Notes: generated by a model from the sequence alone, not told the origin. 64,000 bases of DNA from an uncultured Acidimicrobiales bacterium (GCA_937922785.1 CALAJQ010000003.1:62001-126000); one strand, 5' to 3'; counted from the first letter of the stretch, positions 16,177 through 24,748 are shown. Translations and numbers: made by a program.

Positions 16177-17385
16177 ATGAGTAGGCGAAGCGCGCAGATT
16201 ATTGGAGGCATCGGCCGGACCCTCATAGGGGCCGGTTTGTTAGTGATGGCCTTTGCCGTTTTCCAGCTTTGGGGTACCGGACTCCAGGAAGAGCGGGCTC
16301 AGGGCAATCTCACCAGCGAATTCGACGCCCAGCTCGCGTTGATAGCCGAGCTTCAAGCCCAACAGCCACCAGGAGGTGGGGCGTTTGTATCCGACGGTGA
16401 ACCCGAACCTGGTTCAGGCGATCTGCTTCCCGAGCCTGGCTCTGCTGTCTCAGAACCTGGTGTCTCAGAACCTGGTGTCTCAGAACCCGCCGGGCCAGCT
16501 CCCCAGTCGATAGACCAGATTGAAAAGGCCCCAGTTCTTGCTCCCGAGCTTGCTGAAGCCCTAAGGCCCAAAGCGGGCGACGCTATGGGACGAATTACGA
16601 TCCCCAAGATCGACGTAGTCAAAGCCATCGTCCACGGTGTTCGTCGATCGGATCTGCGAGACGCTCCGGGCCACTACCCAGACACAGTGTTTCCCGGACA
16701 GGCAGGCAACGCTGCGATCGCTGGCCACAGAACAACCTATGGATCCCCGTTCGGTGATCTGGACCTTCTCGAGCCCGGTGATCAGATCGTCGTCGAGACT
16801 CTTCAAGGCAAGTTCTTTTACGAGGTACTTCCATACATAGATCCAGCAACAGGCAACGATATTGGCCATCAAATCGTCACGCCATATGACGTCGAGGTTC
16901 TCGAAGACCAAGGAGACAATCGCCTCACCCTGACCGCCTGTCACCCAAAGTTCTCTGCCCGCCAGCGAATCGTTGTGTCGGCCAAATTGGTTTCTGAACC
17001 TGCCGAGCCCCTTCCGGAACTAGCCCCCATCGAACGACCGCCTGATGACTCCCCCGGTGACCCAGACTTTGATCCATCAACGCTTGAGTTCGACCCGACC
17101 CTCGACGATGAGGCTTTTGAAGGCTCGGGCGAAGCCAACGGATTAGATGCCACAGATGACGGCGAACTAACCGAGGCCGACTTTGAGGCGTCGCTCGGGT
17201 GGCAAATGGAAGAACTTCCAAGCGTGTTGCTTTGGGCTCTCGCCACCTTCGCTGTTGGCGTTTGCGCCTATGTTCTTGGCCGCAAGTGGAGACGCATTCC
17301 GGCCTATGCCGCCGCAACGGTGCCTTTCCTTGCAATGCTCTGGGTGTGCTTCGAACATCTCGACCGCTTGTTGCCTGCTTTCTAG
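16177..17385 (+). CDS. Class E sortase
   Basis: About 402 residues from ATG 16177; an upstream ATG at 16147 is less likely. An N-terminal helix (IIGGIGRTLIGAGLLVMAFAVF) is followed by a Pro/Glu-rich linker with VSEPG repeats, then the sortase barrel. Motifs: IPKIDVVKAIVHGV; the catalytic His184 in AIAGHRTTYGSPFGDLD; the catalytic Cys255 in TLTACHPKFSARQR, which also supplies the Arg. An acidic stretch and a C-terminal helix pair follow (LLWALATFAVGVCAYVLG). Class E sortases attach LAXTG-type proteins to the cell wall. No sorting-signal substrate was noticed in this window. It is divergent from ccmA. Confidence 0.9.
   Translation: MSRRSAQIIGGIGRTLIGAGLLVMAFAVFQLWGTGLQEERAQGNLTSEFDAQLALIAELQAQQPPGGGAFVSDGEPEPGSGDLLPEPGSAVSEPGVSEPGVSEPAGPAPQSIDQIEKAPVLAPELAEALRPKAGDAMGRITIPKIDVVKAIVHGVRRSDLRDAPGHYPDTVFPGQAGNAAIAGHRTTYGSPFGDLDLLEPGDQIVVETLQGKFFYEVLPYIDPATGNDIGHQIVTPYDVEVLEDQGDNRLTLTACHPKFSARQRIVVSAKLVSEPAEPLPELAPIERPPDDSPGDPDFDPSTLEFDPTLDDEAFEGSGEANGLDATDDGELTEADFEASLGWQMEELPSVLLWALATFAVGVCAYVLGRKWRRIPAYAAATVPFLAMLWVCFEHLDRLLPAF
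16447..16491. repeat. 15-bp tandem repeat in the sortase linker
   Basis: GTCTCAGAACCTGGT is repeated at 16447-16461 and 16462-16476, with a third diverged copy at 16477-16491. The repeats encode VSEPG units in the extracytoplasmic linker. Copy number may vary between strains. Confidence 0.75.
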
Positions 17386-17909
17386 CCCTCGGGTTAGCGC
17401 TCGGCGCGTGTACTTCTGACAACACCGCAACCACCACCGAACTTACAGTCTCGGTTGTCACTACTGAGACAACTGTGGCGCCTGACGTGGAGCCGGACCC
17501 TCCGGTTCTGCTGGGCCGCAAGGCGTCGCTTTCGCTTAACCCCGGTGAGTGCTATTCAGATCTGACAATCGACCAGCCACGCAACGCTGCCACTCCGGAA
17601 TCGCCCTGGGTCGACGTGGTCGATTGCAACGGCACTCATTTCGGTGACGTCTACGCGGTCGGCTGCCTGGGCACCGATCCTGATGAAGAGGGCCTGGTTG
17701 CAGTCGCTTGTCCAGGGCAGGCCGAAGATGAATGGCCAGGCAAGGTCGAGTTACAACGATCCTCGGTTAAGGCCTGCTTACCGCAGTTTGAGGCGGTCTA
17801 TTCCGAAAGCTACGCCGAGACAGAACTGCGTGCGGTAGAGCTGCTGCCGACAGAGGAAACTTGGCTCACCGGAGAGCGACGTGTCATTTGTGCGATACGC
17901 GGAAGTTGA
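17346..17909 (+). CDS. Lipoprotein with septum-formation-like domain
   Basis: About 187 residues from a GTG at 17346, inside the sortase 3' end. This start gives a clean lipoprotein signal (VLRTSRPLVACFLALGLALG, lipobox cysteine in ALGACTSD), whereas the longer reading frame upstream has no signal peptide. A Thr-rich linker precedes a domain with LNPGECYSDL, VDVVDCNGTHFGDVYAVG and four or more further cysteines. This resembles the actinobacterial septum-formation (Septum_form) family. The function is not established. It overlaps the sortase by 40 bp, so it is probably cotranscribed. Confidence 0.65.
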   Translation: MLRTSRPLVACFLALGLALGACTSDNTATTTELTVSVVTTETTVAPDVEPDPPVLLGRKASLSLNPGECYSDLTIDQPRNAATPESPWVDVVDCNGTHFGDVYAVGCLGTDPDEEGLVAVACPGQAEDEWPGKVELQRSSVKACLPQFEAVYSESYAETELRAVELLPTEETWLTGERRVICAIRGS

Positions 17910-18003
17910 CCTAGCCAGCGGCCGCCGCCTTCGCTACAGTCACGAACTCAAGGCGAAGCGAAAGCGCGATGTCTGACTCGGCCTGGAGGGGTACGTTTCT
18001 TAA

Positions 18004-18735
18004 ATGGTTCTAATTCCGTTTGCTCTAGCTGCGGGCCTTTTCATAGGCCTCCTACGCCGAGGAAAACTTGAGAACTTACTTGGATTCGCACCAGCATTTT
18101 GGCTCGCTGGGATCGTCGGACTTGCCGCCTTGCTGGTTGGTGAATACGGCTCCCTCGATCGAACCTATGCCGTGGGCACCTTCATTGCCGGCGGACTGAT
18201 CCTCATTTTTACCTTGTTCAAAAACACTCGTTTCAAGGGTGCGATCACCATTGGGCTCGGCTTGGCACTGAACATGTTGGCCGTCGTTGCTAACGGACAT
18301 GTGCCGGTTCGCTACGACGCCCTGGTCAACTCGGGCGAGGTCAGCCCAACCCGAAGAATTGATTCGGTTTCGCTAACCGGTTTGCGAGAAATGGAAACGG
18401 CCGAAACCAGACTGAGCATTTTGGGCGAAGTTGTTCCGGTGGAGATCCTGAACGCTGCGATCTCCTTTGGCGACCTCATCATTGCTGCGGGCGTTGGTGT
18501 TTTTGCTATGCACCTCTTACTGGCTCGCAGGCGCCGCGGGATCGACGTAGATGAGCTATTGGGCGATGAGCGTGTCTATTTTCCTTCACCGCCGGTTCCT
18601 ACACCACCGATCGAACCTGAACTTGACCTCCGAGTCAGCCCGGCGGCAGAGCCCGACATCGACCTGCGCCCAACCGAACCGAAGCTGATTCCGGCAGCAT
18701 CTGATAAAGCTCAGGTGTTTCGGTCCGGCGAGTAG
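18004..18735 (+). CDS. DUF5317 family membrane protein
   Basis: 243 residues with about five hydrophobic helices in the first 110 residues, another near 160-175, and a Pro-rich cytoplasmic tail (SPPVPTPPIEPELDL). The segments LRRGKLENLLGF and LNMLAVVANGHVPVRYDALVNSGEV fit DUF5317, an uncharacterised actinobacterial family. A 94-bp gap separates it from the lipoprotein gene. The gap contains GGAGGGG about 15 bp before the start and no other feature I can identify. Confidence 0.75.
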   Translation: MVLIPFALAAGLFIGLLRRGKLENLLGFAPAFWLAGIVGLAALLVGEYGSLDRTYAVGTFIAGGLILIFTLFKNTRFKGAITIGLGLALNMLAVVANGHVPVRYDALVNSGEVSPTRRIDSVSLTGLREMETAETRLSILGEVVPVEILNAAISFGDLIIAAGVGVFAMHLLLARRRRGIDVDELLGDERVYFPSPPVPTPPIEPELDLRVSPAAEPDIDLRPTEPKLIPAASDKAQVFRSGE

Positions 18736-18745
18736 TAGTCGAGAA

Positions 18746-19867
18746 TCAATCGACACAGACCGCTAGACCCGCCCACGTCTGGGGAATTGCACCCCTACCT
18801 TCGCCAGTCTCAGCGTTCCAATACTCGGCCAGGCCTGAAGCGGCTGCGCCAGCTTTCAGTTGATTTGCGAGTGCTTGTGCAACCTCGGAATGGGAAGCCT
18901 GGCGAGCGGAAATGTAGGCAAGGTAGCCGAGCTGGGGCCACGCAGGACCTCTCCAATACTGATCCGGGTCATAAGAAGGCTCATCGACGTGGACTCCTCT
19001 CGGCCCGTACGGGGCCCCAAATGCGGCCGGGTCGATGAGAGCTTCAAGAGTCTCTGGGCGCGGGTCCACTAGCGATCCCATCATCGCGTCCAATGTCCGA
19101 ATCTGGCCCGACCCGGTATCGGAGTCGGTCCAGCTTCCTAGACGCGGATCCCAGCGGGCCGATACAGCGTCCACAATCTGAGATGCGCCAGTATCGAGCT
19201 CGTCATCAGACTCGTTGACCGAGGCCATCTCTTGGATATTCCAAGCGATGAGAGCATTGAAACCAACCGAGCCCACCTCAAACTGCGAACCTTCTACAGC
19301 ACCATCGGGATCGGCGTTTAGGGTCAGCACGTACTGGCTCTTTTGTTGGCGCCACGTATCAAAGTTGAATCCCTTGTTGTCAGCCACCCAGTCGTCCCAG
19401 CGGGCGCTGTTGTCACAACCGGTTTCCCACGGATGCCAAACCGGCGCCAGTGCGTTTGAAGTTCGGGGGCGATCCAACAAGTGCCTCAGGCCAGCCCGAG
19501 CTTTGGACGCTAAGTCAGCAGGAATCGTGAAACCCCGTCTAGTCAATTCAGCCAACGCGTGTCCATACATTGGAGGCTGGGTGATGCTTGATGTTCCCGA
19601 CAAACCCCAGAAATCGGCATGGACCTCAGGATCTCCCCAGTAGTTCATGTGGGGCACAAACCCGCTCTTGTGCTGATTTGCCAATGTGTTCTCGAGTTCG
19701 ACGACGCAGCGCTCATCCCCAAGCTCGGCCCAGATGATCGAGTGGAAGCATGAGTCCCACAGCCACTGAAATGGGTAGGTGGTCGGGTTGGGCACACAAA
19801 AGCCCGGCTCGGTCCAGGCGTTGGACAACATGGCGGCCACGCTTGCTCTTAACTCGTCGGTTTCCAC
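18746..19867 (-). CDS. MGH1-like/GH63-type glycoside hydrolase
   Basis: A 373-residue (alpha/alpha)6-barrel-like protein. TTYPFQWLWDSCFHSIIWAELG, HKSGFVPHMNYW and YWRGPAWPQLGYLAYISAR resemble mannosylglycerate hydrolase MGH1 and trehalase/GH63 enzymes. Likely catalytic acids are in LWDSCF and in a C-terminal Glu such as AEYWNAETGEG. It lacks a signal peptide and so is probably cytoplasmic. The GTG start lies only 18 bp from the divergent glycosyltransferase start. The pairing suggests turnover and synthesis of the same glycoside, possibly a compatible solute, but this is inference. Confidence 0.75.
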   Translation of the reverse strand: METDELRASVAAMLSNAWTEPGFCVPNPTTYPFQWLWDSCFHSIIWAELGDERCVVELENTLANQHKSGFVPHMNYWGDPEVHADFWGLSGTSSITQPPMYGHALAELTRRGFTIPADLASKARAGLRHLLDRPRTSNALAPVWHPWETGCDNSARWDDWVADNKGFNFDTWRQQKSQYVLTLNADPDGAVEGSQFEVGSVGFNALIAWNIQEMASVNESDDELDTGASQIVDAVSARWDPRLGSWTDSDTGSGQIRTLDAMMGSLVDPRPETLEALIDPAAFGAPYGPRGVHVDEPSYDPDQYWRGPAWPQLGYLAYISARQASHSEVAQALANQLKAGAAASGLAEYWNAETGEGRGAIPQTWAGLAVCVD

Positions 19868-19885
19868 CAGCCGAACCTAACCTGA

Positions 19886-20926
19886 ATGTCCATGCCAACT
19901 GCAGCGTTTTTGTCTTTCCGTCTTGGTTTGGATGACGGCGTTTCGGTGGTCGCTCGGCAATGGCAAAGCGCTTTCGCCGAGCTGGGCTGGGAGACGTATT
20001 CGGTAGCCGGTGATGGACCAGTAGATGTCTTAGTTTCGGGTCTCGAGCTTGGAGCCCCAGATCCGCCTGAACCTGAGGCTGTTGCTGACGCACTGGGCTC
20101 GGCAGATCTTGTAGTTGTGGAGAACCTCCTATCGATTCCCATGAACCTCCCGGCCAGCCAAGTAGTGGCGAAGGTTTTGGAGGATCGTCCAGCTCTACTC
20201 CATCACCACGACCCGCCTTGGCAGCGCAGCCGTTTTGCCCACATAACCGAGCTGCCCCCACGCAACGACCTTTGGCATCACGTCACCATTAACCGCTACA
20301 CCGAAGCTCAATTCGCGGAGCGAGGCTTGGACGCCACAACGATTTACAACGGGTTCGAGACTGACGTTGAACACACCAATGTTCAAGATGCCAGAGCCGA
20401 AGTCGGAGTTGGCGATGACCAGTTGTTGTTTGTGCATCCGGTTAGGGCCATTGAGCGCAAGAACATTCCAGCTGCGCTTGAGATTGCCGAGCGATGCGGA
20501 GCAACCTATTGGCTGACCGGCAGCGCCGAGGACGGCTACGGCCCAACGCTTCGGGCGCTACTCGCCAAAGCGAAGTGTCGAGTCATCCATCAGCCTGCGG
20601 CTTCGACAGCCCAGCTCTACGATGCCTCCGACTTGGTGCTGTTTCCCAGTACATGGGAGGGCTTCGGCAATCCCCCGGTTGAGGCGGCGATCTACCGAAA
20701 GCCAGTGGTAGTAGGGAACTATCCAGTGGCTTCGGAACTGAGACGCCTGGGTTTTCAATGGCTGGGGGCCGATCTGGCGGAGAACAACATTGAGGCAATC
20801 ACTTCTGAGGCAAAGCGGGCTTCAGTGAGCTCTCTGGACATCAATCAATCGCTAGCCGCAGAGCACCTCTCGCTGTCACAAATGACGCTAAGTGTGAAAT
20901 CGCTTCTAGAGAAGGCAGGCTGGTAG
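19886..20926 (+). CDS. Glycosyltransferase, GT4-like
   Basis: A 346-residue GT-B-fold transferase. The N-terminal domain contains GLDDGVSVVARQWQSAFAELGW and HHHDPPWQRSRF. The C-terminal donor-binding domain has LFVHPVRAIERKNIPAALEIA and the E-x7-E region in FPSTWEGFGNPPVEAAIYRKPVVVGNYP. It transfers a sugar to an unknown acceptor. It is divergent from the MGH1-like hydrolase. The downstream two-helix protein starts 2 bp after its stop. Confidence 0.85.
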   Translation: MSMPTAAFLSFRLGLDDGVSVVARQWQSAFAELGWETYSVAGDGPVDVLVSGLELGAPDPPEPEAVADALGSADLVVVENLLSIPMNLPASQVVAKVLEDRPALLHHHDPPWQRSRFAHITELPPRNDLWHHVTINRYTEAQFAERGLDATTIYNGFETDVEHTNVQDARAEVGVGDDQLLFVHPVRAIERKNIPAALEIAERCGATYWLTGSAEDGYGPTLRALLAKAKCRVIHQPAASTAQLYDASDLVLFPSTWEGFGNPPVEAAIYRKPVVVGNYPVASELRRLGFQWLGADLAENNIEAITSEAKRASVSSLDINQSLAAEHLSLSQMTLSVKSLLEKAGW

Positions 20927-20928
20927 TC

Positions 20929-21183
20929 ATGAGTGACGATTCGGTCCTTGCCCAGCGCAAGAAAATCGCTAACTGGGTGTCTTATGGTCTCCGAGCCGGA
21001 ACCATTATCTACGCCATCGCCATGTCGCTGTTCTTTCTCGGCTTCATGTTTAAGTTCACCCCGGCGCTGACCACGGCGATTCTCGTAGCGCTCATTGTCG
21101 GATCCGTCCTGCTCGCACCCGCAATGGTGTTTAACTATGGCGTCAAAGCAGCTAACCGTGAGGACCGCAAGGCCGGTCGATGA
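20929..21183 (+). CDS. Small two-helix membrane protein
   Basis: 84 residues with two hydrophobic helices (AGTIIYAIAMSLFFLGFMF and TAILVALIVGSVLLAPAMVFNYG) and a basic C-terminus (KAANREDRKAGR). I do not recognise the family. It lies between the glycosyltransferase (2-bp gap) and the TetR gene (ATGA overlap), so it is very likely expressed with them. It may be a membrane accessory for the regulator or transferase, but there is no direct evidence. Confidence 0.7.
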   Translation: MSDDSVLAQRKKIANWVSYGLRAGTIIYAIAMSLFFLGFMFKFTPALTTAILVALIVGSVLLAPAMVFNYGVKAANREDRKAGR

Positions 21184-21773
21184 GCGGTCGACTGCCTCGA
21201 GCCCAGCGTCGAGACCAACTTCTACAGCACGCCAAGGTGGTCTTCGCCGGGGCTGGTTTCCAGGGTGCGTCGATGAACGACGTAGCCGAGGCTGCGGGCG
21301 TAACAAAGCCGGTCTTGTATCAGCACTTCGACAACAAGCGAGCGCTGTTTGAAGTCGTTCTTGAGTCGATCATGACCGATATCCGAGTCCGCACCTTTGG
21401 CGCCGCCGCTGAGGTAGAGACTCCGTTCGAGCAAGTAGACCGATCCTTAAGGGCCTTTGTGACCTTCATGGTTGAAGACCCGTCGGGGTTTGACATCCTG
21501 GTGGCTGGTCTTGTCAGTCCAGACCCGGAATGGCGCGAACGGGTCAACTGTTTTTTCGACGAGCTAAGCATTCTGGCCGTCGAATTCATCGAGGTCGAAG
21601 GCATGAGCAACGCCCAGCGCCGCACGCTGGCAAACGGAATGATCGGGCTGGCTTTATCGATGGCCCGCTCATGGAAGAACGAGCCAATCGTTACAGTCGA
21701 AGAATTAGCCATCAACCTCGTCGCCCTTTGTTGGGGCGGTATGCGAGGTGTCAACGACGCAAGACCGAGGTAA
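21180..21773 (+). CDS. TetR family transcriptional regulator
   Basis: 197 residues. The N-terminal TetR helix-turn-helix reads RRDQLLQHAKVVFAGAGFQGASMNDVAEAAGVTKPVLYQHFDNKRALFEVVL. The C-terminal helical ligand domain is diverse and gives no ligand clue. It overlaps the small membrane protein by 4 bp and is followed 6 bp later by an alpha/beta hydrolase, which may be in its regulon. Confidence 0.9.
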   Translation: MSGRLPRAQRRDQLLQHAKVVFAGAGFQGASMNDVAEAAGVTKPVLYQHFDNKRALFEVVLESIMTDIRVRTFGAAAEVETPFEQVDRSLRAFVTFMVEDPSGFDILVAGLVSPDPEWRERVNCFFDELSILAVEFIEVEGMSNAQRRTLANGMIGLALSMARSWKNEPIVTVEELAINLVALCWGGMRGVNDARPR

Positions 21774-21779
21774 CAAACA

Positions 21780-22673
21780 ATGCCAATCGCAACCACGTCC
21801 GCAGGAATCGAGCTTTATTATGAGGTGAAGGGCCAAAGCGACAACCCCACCATCTTGTTGGTGATGGGCTTCACCGCTCAGCTAACTGCGTGGCCTGAAG
21901 GGTTCGTGGATGGCCTTGTAGGCCGCGGCTTCCAAGTGGTCTTGTTTGACAATCGCGACTGTGGTTTGTCCTCTAAGAGCCCAGGCGCCTTTGATGGAGC
22001 GGTTGAGTTGTTGTTCCGGGCCCAAGCCGGGGAAGATGTGAGTGCAGACGCTCCTTACACGCTCAGCGATATGGCTAGCGACGCTCTGGCGGTTCTTGAC
22101 GCAGTTAACGTTGATGCGGCCCATATTGTTGGCGCCTCGATGGGCGGGATGATCGTCCAACACATGGCAATCGAACATCCAACTCGAGTTCTGTCAATGA
22201 CTTCGATTATGTCCACCACCGGCAACGGAGAAGTCGGCACTGGAGACCCTGAAGTAATGGGCGCGCTGCTGACCCCTGCACCTCTGGAACGCGAGGCTTC
22301 GATCGCCAACGGAGTTGAAGTCAACCGACTAATCGCCGGACCATTGTGGGATCGGGCCCTGGCCGAGGAGCGAACCGCCGCCAACTGGGATCGGTCGTTC
22401 CACCCTGAAGGCGCCACGTATCAGATCGCCGCTATCGCAGCTTCAGGTGACCGGACCGAGAAGCTGAAATCAGTTAGGACCCCAACTCTTGTCTTGCACG
22501 GCCGAGCCGACGCGCTGATCAGCTACTCCGGCGGCGCGGCAACAGCGGAGGCAATCCCCGAAGCCGATCTGTTGATTCTGGCCCAGATGGGCCACGACCT
22601 TCCCGAAGCACTTTGGCCTCAGACAATTGACGCCATCGAAGCCAACACCAAACGAACGCTAGTCAACCCCTAA
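21780..22673 (+). CDS. Alpha/beta-fold hydrolase
   Basis: 297 residues. The nucleophile elbow is GASMGGM, the oxyanion region is VMGFTAQLTAWPEGF, and DNRDCGLSSK is typical of epoxide-hydrolase/esterase-like members. The acid is likely in LHGRADALI and the catalytic His in QMGHDLPEALW. The substrate is unknown. It is the last gene of the plus-strand group that starts with the glycosyltransferase, and it ends 26 bp before a 102-bp repeat. Confidence 0.85.
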   Translation: MPIATTSAGIELYYEVKGQSDNPTILLVMGFTAQLTAWPEGFVDGLVGRGFQVVLFDNRDCGLSSKSPGAFDGAVELLFRAQAGEDVSADAPYTLSDMASDALAVLDAVNVDAAHIVGASMGGMIVQHMAIEHPTRVLSMTSIMSTTGNGEVGTGDPEVMGALLTPAPLEREASIANGVEVNRLIAGPLWDRALAEERTAANWDRSFHPEGATYQIAAIAASGDRTEKLKSVRTPTLVLHGRADALISYSGGAATAEAIPEADLLILAQMGHDLPEALWPQTIDAIEANTKRTLVNP

Positions 22674-22699
22674 CCCCCATCACCGTCTCAAGTCCCGTA

Positions 22700-22801
22700 C
22701 TGACCTGGCTACCAGCCAAAATTCCGGAACTGACCTGGGAACCAGCCGGGTTTGACTGGCTACGCCGCCAGAACGGATTTGGTGACTGTTTCCCAGGTCA
22801 G
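22700..22801. repeat. 102-bp palindromic repeat, copy 1
   Basis: This copy matches 23826-23927 at 98 of 102 positions in the same orientation. It begins with two 30-bp-spaced CTGACCTGG units. Inside it is a long inverted repeat, CTGACCTGGGAA(C) facing GTTTCCCAGGTCAG, about 45 bp apart, and the small hairpin TGGCT-ACC-AGCCA. No ORF is present. It looks like a non-autonomous, MITE/REP-like element. It lies between the convergent hydrolase and AbiEi/DUF559 genes. Confidence 0.85.
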
Positions 22802-22804
22802 AAG

Positions 22805-23752
22805 CTAGGCCGAGACGACATTCTGGGTGGATGCCAAGCGTCGACTTGTTATGACTTTGCTGATCTCGCTGAGGACTGTGTCACGACGATTGACAAATTC
22901 CTGATAGCCGACGCGCAGGACTAGATACCCGTGGGCTGCCGCAACGCGATCACGCTGTCGGTCATTGTCATGGGCTTGGGTTACTTGTCGAAATCGACGA
23001 CCGTCAGCTTCAATAATCGTACGGCCGACCGGATCTGCGATGTCCACAACCCCACGAATCCCTTCGTACCATTCTGGTCGGAACTGCCGAACGAGATCTG
23101 CTAGACCGACCGAAGCCAAGCCCTCATACAACCGCATTTCAAGAATCGACTCTGCGACCGGCTGGTCATCGAGCATGAAAGCCAGAATCCCGGCAAGACG
23201 ACCGACTCCCTTGACCCCTCGGCGTCGACGACTTTGCACACATGCCACGAGCTCTCCAGCCTCAGGCGACTTACGAGTCAGCTGAGTTTCAACCATGTGC
23301 CGCAGTCGGGCTGGCTTCACAATCCAGGAGATATCGCACAGAGTTCGAGCCGCAGAAGTGGTCCGCAGCCCCTGGACGTCGACAACGTCCACTGAAGGCA
23401 GGCTTCGAGTCTCACGAAACCGGACCAGGCCAGACTGAAGGGCGGAACCCTTGCCTACCAGTAGTTCGGGCTGAGCGGGTGCCTTTGCGTCGAATCCAAG
23501 CCTGACCGCCGCCGAGAATCGGCACAGGGCTGCTTCGGAATGGGCCAACTGCGCAGCAAACACGATGCTTTCGCTCGAGCACATCGCTTGAACGATGTAA
23601 ACGCCCTTGAATGGGGACGCCAGCTCACCCGCCTTCACCCGTCTCCTGATTGAGGATTCTGAAACTCCTGCCTCGACCAGCATTGCGGCAGACACCGCTC
23701 CTCCGCTCGCCGTCGCAGCCTTAATTATTTGGTAGTCAATGTTCTTTGCCAT
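22805..23752 (-). CDS. AbiEi-like winged helix plus DUF559 nuclease-like protein
   Basis: 315 residues. The N-terminal winged helix (about 10-60: GAVSAAMLVEAGVSESSIRRRVKAGEL, ending SPFKGVYIV) resembles AbiEi-type antitoxin or regulator domains. The C-terminal 110 residues resemble DUF559/Vsr-like PD-(D/E)xK nucleases: GVVDIADPVGRTIIEADGRRFR, RDRVAAAHGYLVLRVGYQEF. Such proteins are widespread in actinobacteria and often annotated as antitoxins, but no toxin partner (AbiEii) is adjacent. The gene is flanked by two near-identical 102-bp direct repeats, suggesting a mobile or deletable unit. Its stop lies 4 bp outside repeat copy 1. Confidence 0.75.
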   Translation of the reverse strand: MAKNIDYQIIKAATASGGAVSAAMLVEAGVSESSIRRRVKAGELASPFKGVYIVQAMCSSESIVFAAQLAHSEAALCRFSAAVRLGFDAKAPAQPELLVGKGSALQSGLVRFRETRSLPSVDVVDVQGLRTTSAARTLCDISWIVKPARLRHMVETQLTRKSPEAGELVACVQSRRRRGVKGVGRLAGILAFMLDDQPVAESILEMRLYEGLASVGLADLVRQFRPEWYEGIRGVVDIADPVGRTIIEADGRRFRQVTQAHDNDRQRDRVAAAHGYLVLRVGYQEFVNRRDTVLSEISKVITSRRLASTQNVVSA

Positions 23753-23825
23753 CGGTCAATCATGACCACACCCTGTGACAGTCAACCGCTCAAAGGGGTG
23801 TTCAAGTCGACTCCCCATCCCTATT

Positions 23826-23927
23826 CTGACCTGGCTACCAGCCAAAATTCCGGAACCGACCTGGGAAACCGCCGGGTTTGACTGGCTACACCGCCAGAAC
23901 GGATTTGGTGACTGTTTCCCAGGTCAG
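23826..23927. repeat. 102-bp palindromic repeat, copy 2
   Basis: Direct-orientation partner of copy 1 on the other side of the AbiEi/DUF559 gene. Here the inner palindrome is perfect over 14 bp: CTGACCTGGGAAAC at 23857-23870 region facing GTTTCCCAGGTCAG ending at 23927. Its right edge supplies the stop codon of the HisN-like gene (TGA at 23926-23924). Confidence 0.85.
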
Positions 23928-24748
23928 TTGAGGATTTCTAACGCGGCTTTATGTAGTTCGGGGGTTGCGGCAGCGACCACATATCCGCCGGCGATTGGTT
24001 CGGATCCGTCTAGGTTCGTGATGATCCCGCCAGCGCCTTTGACGATTGGGATCAGCGCCATCACGTCATAGGGCTCAAGCCGATCCTCCACAACCAGGTC
24101 TGCGCCGCCTTCGGCCAGCAGCGCATAGTTGACACAATCTCCGCTGTAGCGGGTCAACTTAACTCGACCACATATCTCGTTGAACTGGGCCTCGCGCTCC
24201 CCCCTCATCATGTCGGGGTGGGTGCTCAGCAGGGTGGCCTCAGCCAAGTCGGTCACCGAAGATGTTGAAATCACCGACTCCCCCGCTGGCCCGATTCGCC
24301 GAGTCGCAACCGACTCCCCAGCGGCGGCAGCAACGTAAGTTTCGTTCAACGGCGGAATGTGCATCCAGCCGGCAACTGTTGCACCGGCCTCGGTGTCGAG
24401 CAGGCCAACCAACGTTCCCCACATCGGCTGTCCGGTGACGAACGCTCGGGTGCCATCAATCGGATCGAGGTACCACGCATAACGCCCTTCGCCAGTGACC
24501 CCATACTCCTCTCCCACGATCTGATGCTCGTCACCAAAGATTGATTCCAGCCCGGCCCGCAAGTCTCGCTCCACCGACCGGTCAGCCTCAGTTACAGGGT
24601 CATAACCTGACATCGCCCCATCGCCGACACCCACCGCGGCTTTGTTGTCGATTGATAACTCCTTGCGGTACCAGCCCAGTGAGGTCATTGATGCTGTTTG
24701 AACCAGGCTTGTGATGCGTGCAATTTGATCTGCTCGAAGAACACCCAC
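23924..24748 (-). CDS. Inositol-monophosphatase-family phosphatase, HisN (histidinol-phosphatase)-like
   Basis: A 274-residue metal-dependent phosphatase. The metal ligands are in VTEADRSVE, VGEEYG and DPIDGTRAFVTGQPMWGTLVG. The C-terminal signature is TRYSGDCVNYALLAEGGADLVVEDRLEPYDVMALIPIVKGAGG, which resembles HisN-type histidinol-phosphatase more than inositol phosphatase. It probably dephosphorylates histidinol phosphate or a sugar phosphate. The last codon AAC is followed by a TGA that belongs to the adjacent 102-bp repeat, so the C-terminus may have been trimmed by insertion, though the family motif set is complete. Confidence 0.85.
   Translation of the reverse strand: MGVLRADQIARITSLVQTASMTSLGWYRKELSIDNKAAVGVGDGAMSGYDPVTEADRSVERDLRAGLESIFGDEHQIVGEEYGVTGEGRYAWYLDPIDGTRAFVTGQPMWGTLVGLLDTEAGATVAGWMHIPPLNETYVAAAAGESVATRRIGPAGESVISTSSVTDLAEATLLSTHPDMMRGEREAQFNEICGRVKLTRYSGDCVNYALLAEGGADLVVEDRLEPYDVMALIPIVKGAGGIITNLDGSEPIAGGYVVAAATPELHKAALEILN

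Noticed and set aside
22805-23752. Complete AbiE toxin-antitoxin system
   Set aside because: Only an AbiEi-like winged helix is present, fused to a DUF559-like domain. No AbiEii nucleotidyltransferase gene lies next to it.
22700-23927. CRISPR array formed by the 102-bp repeats
   Set aside because: There are only two long copies with a protein-coding gene between them, no regular spacers and no cas genes.
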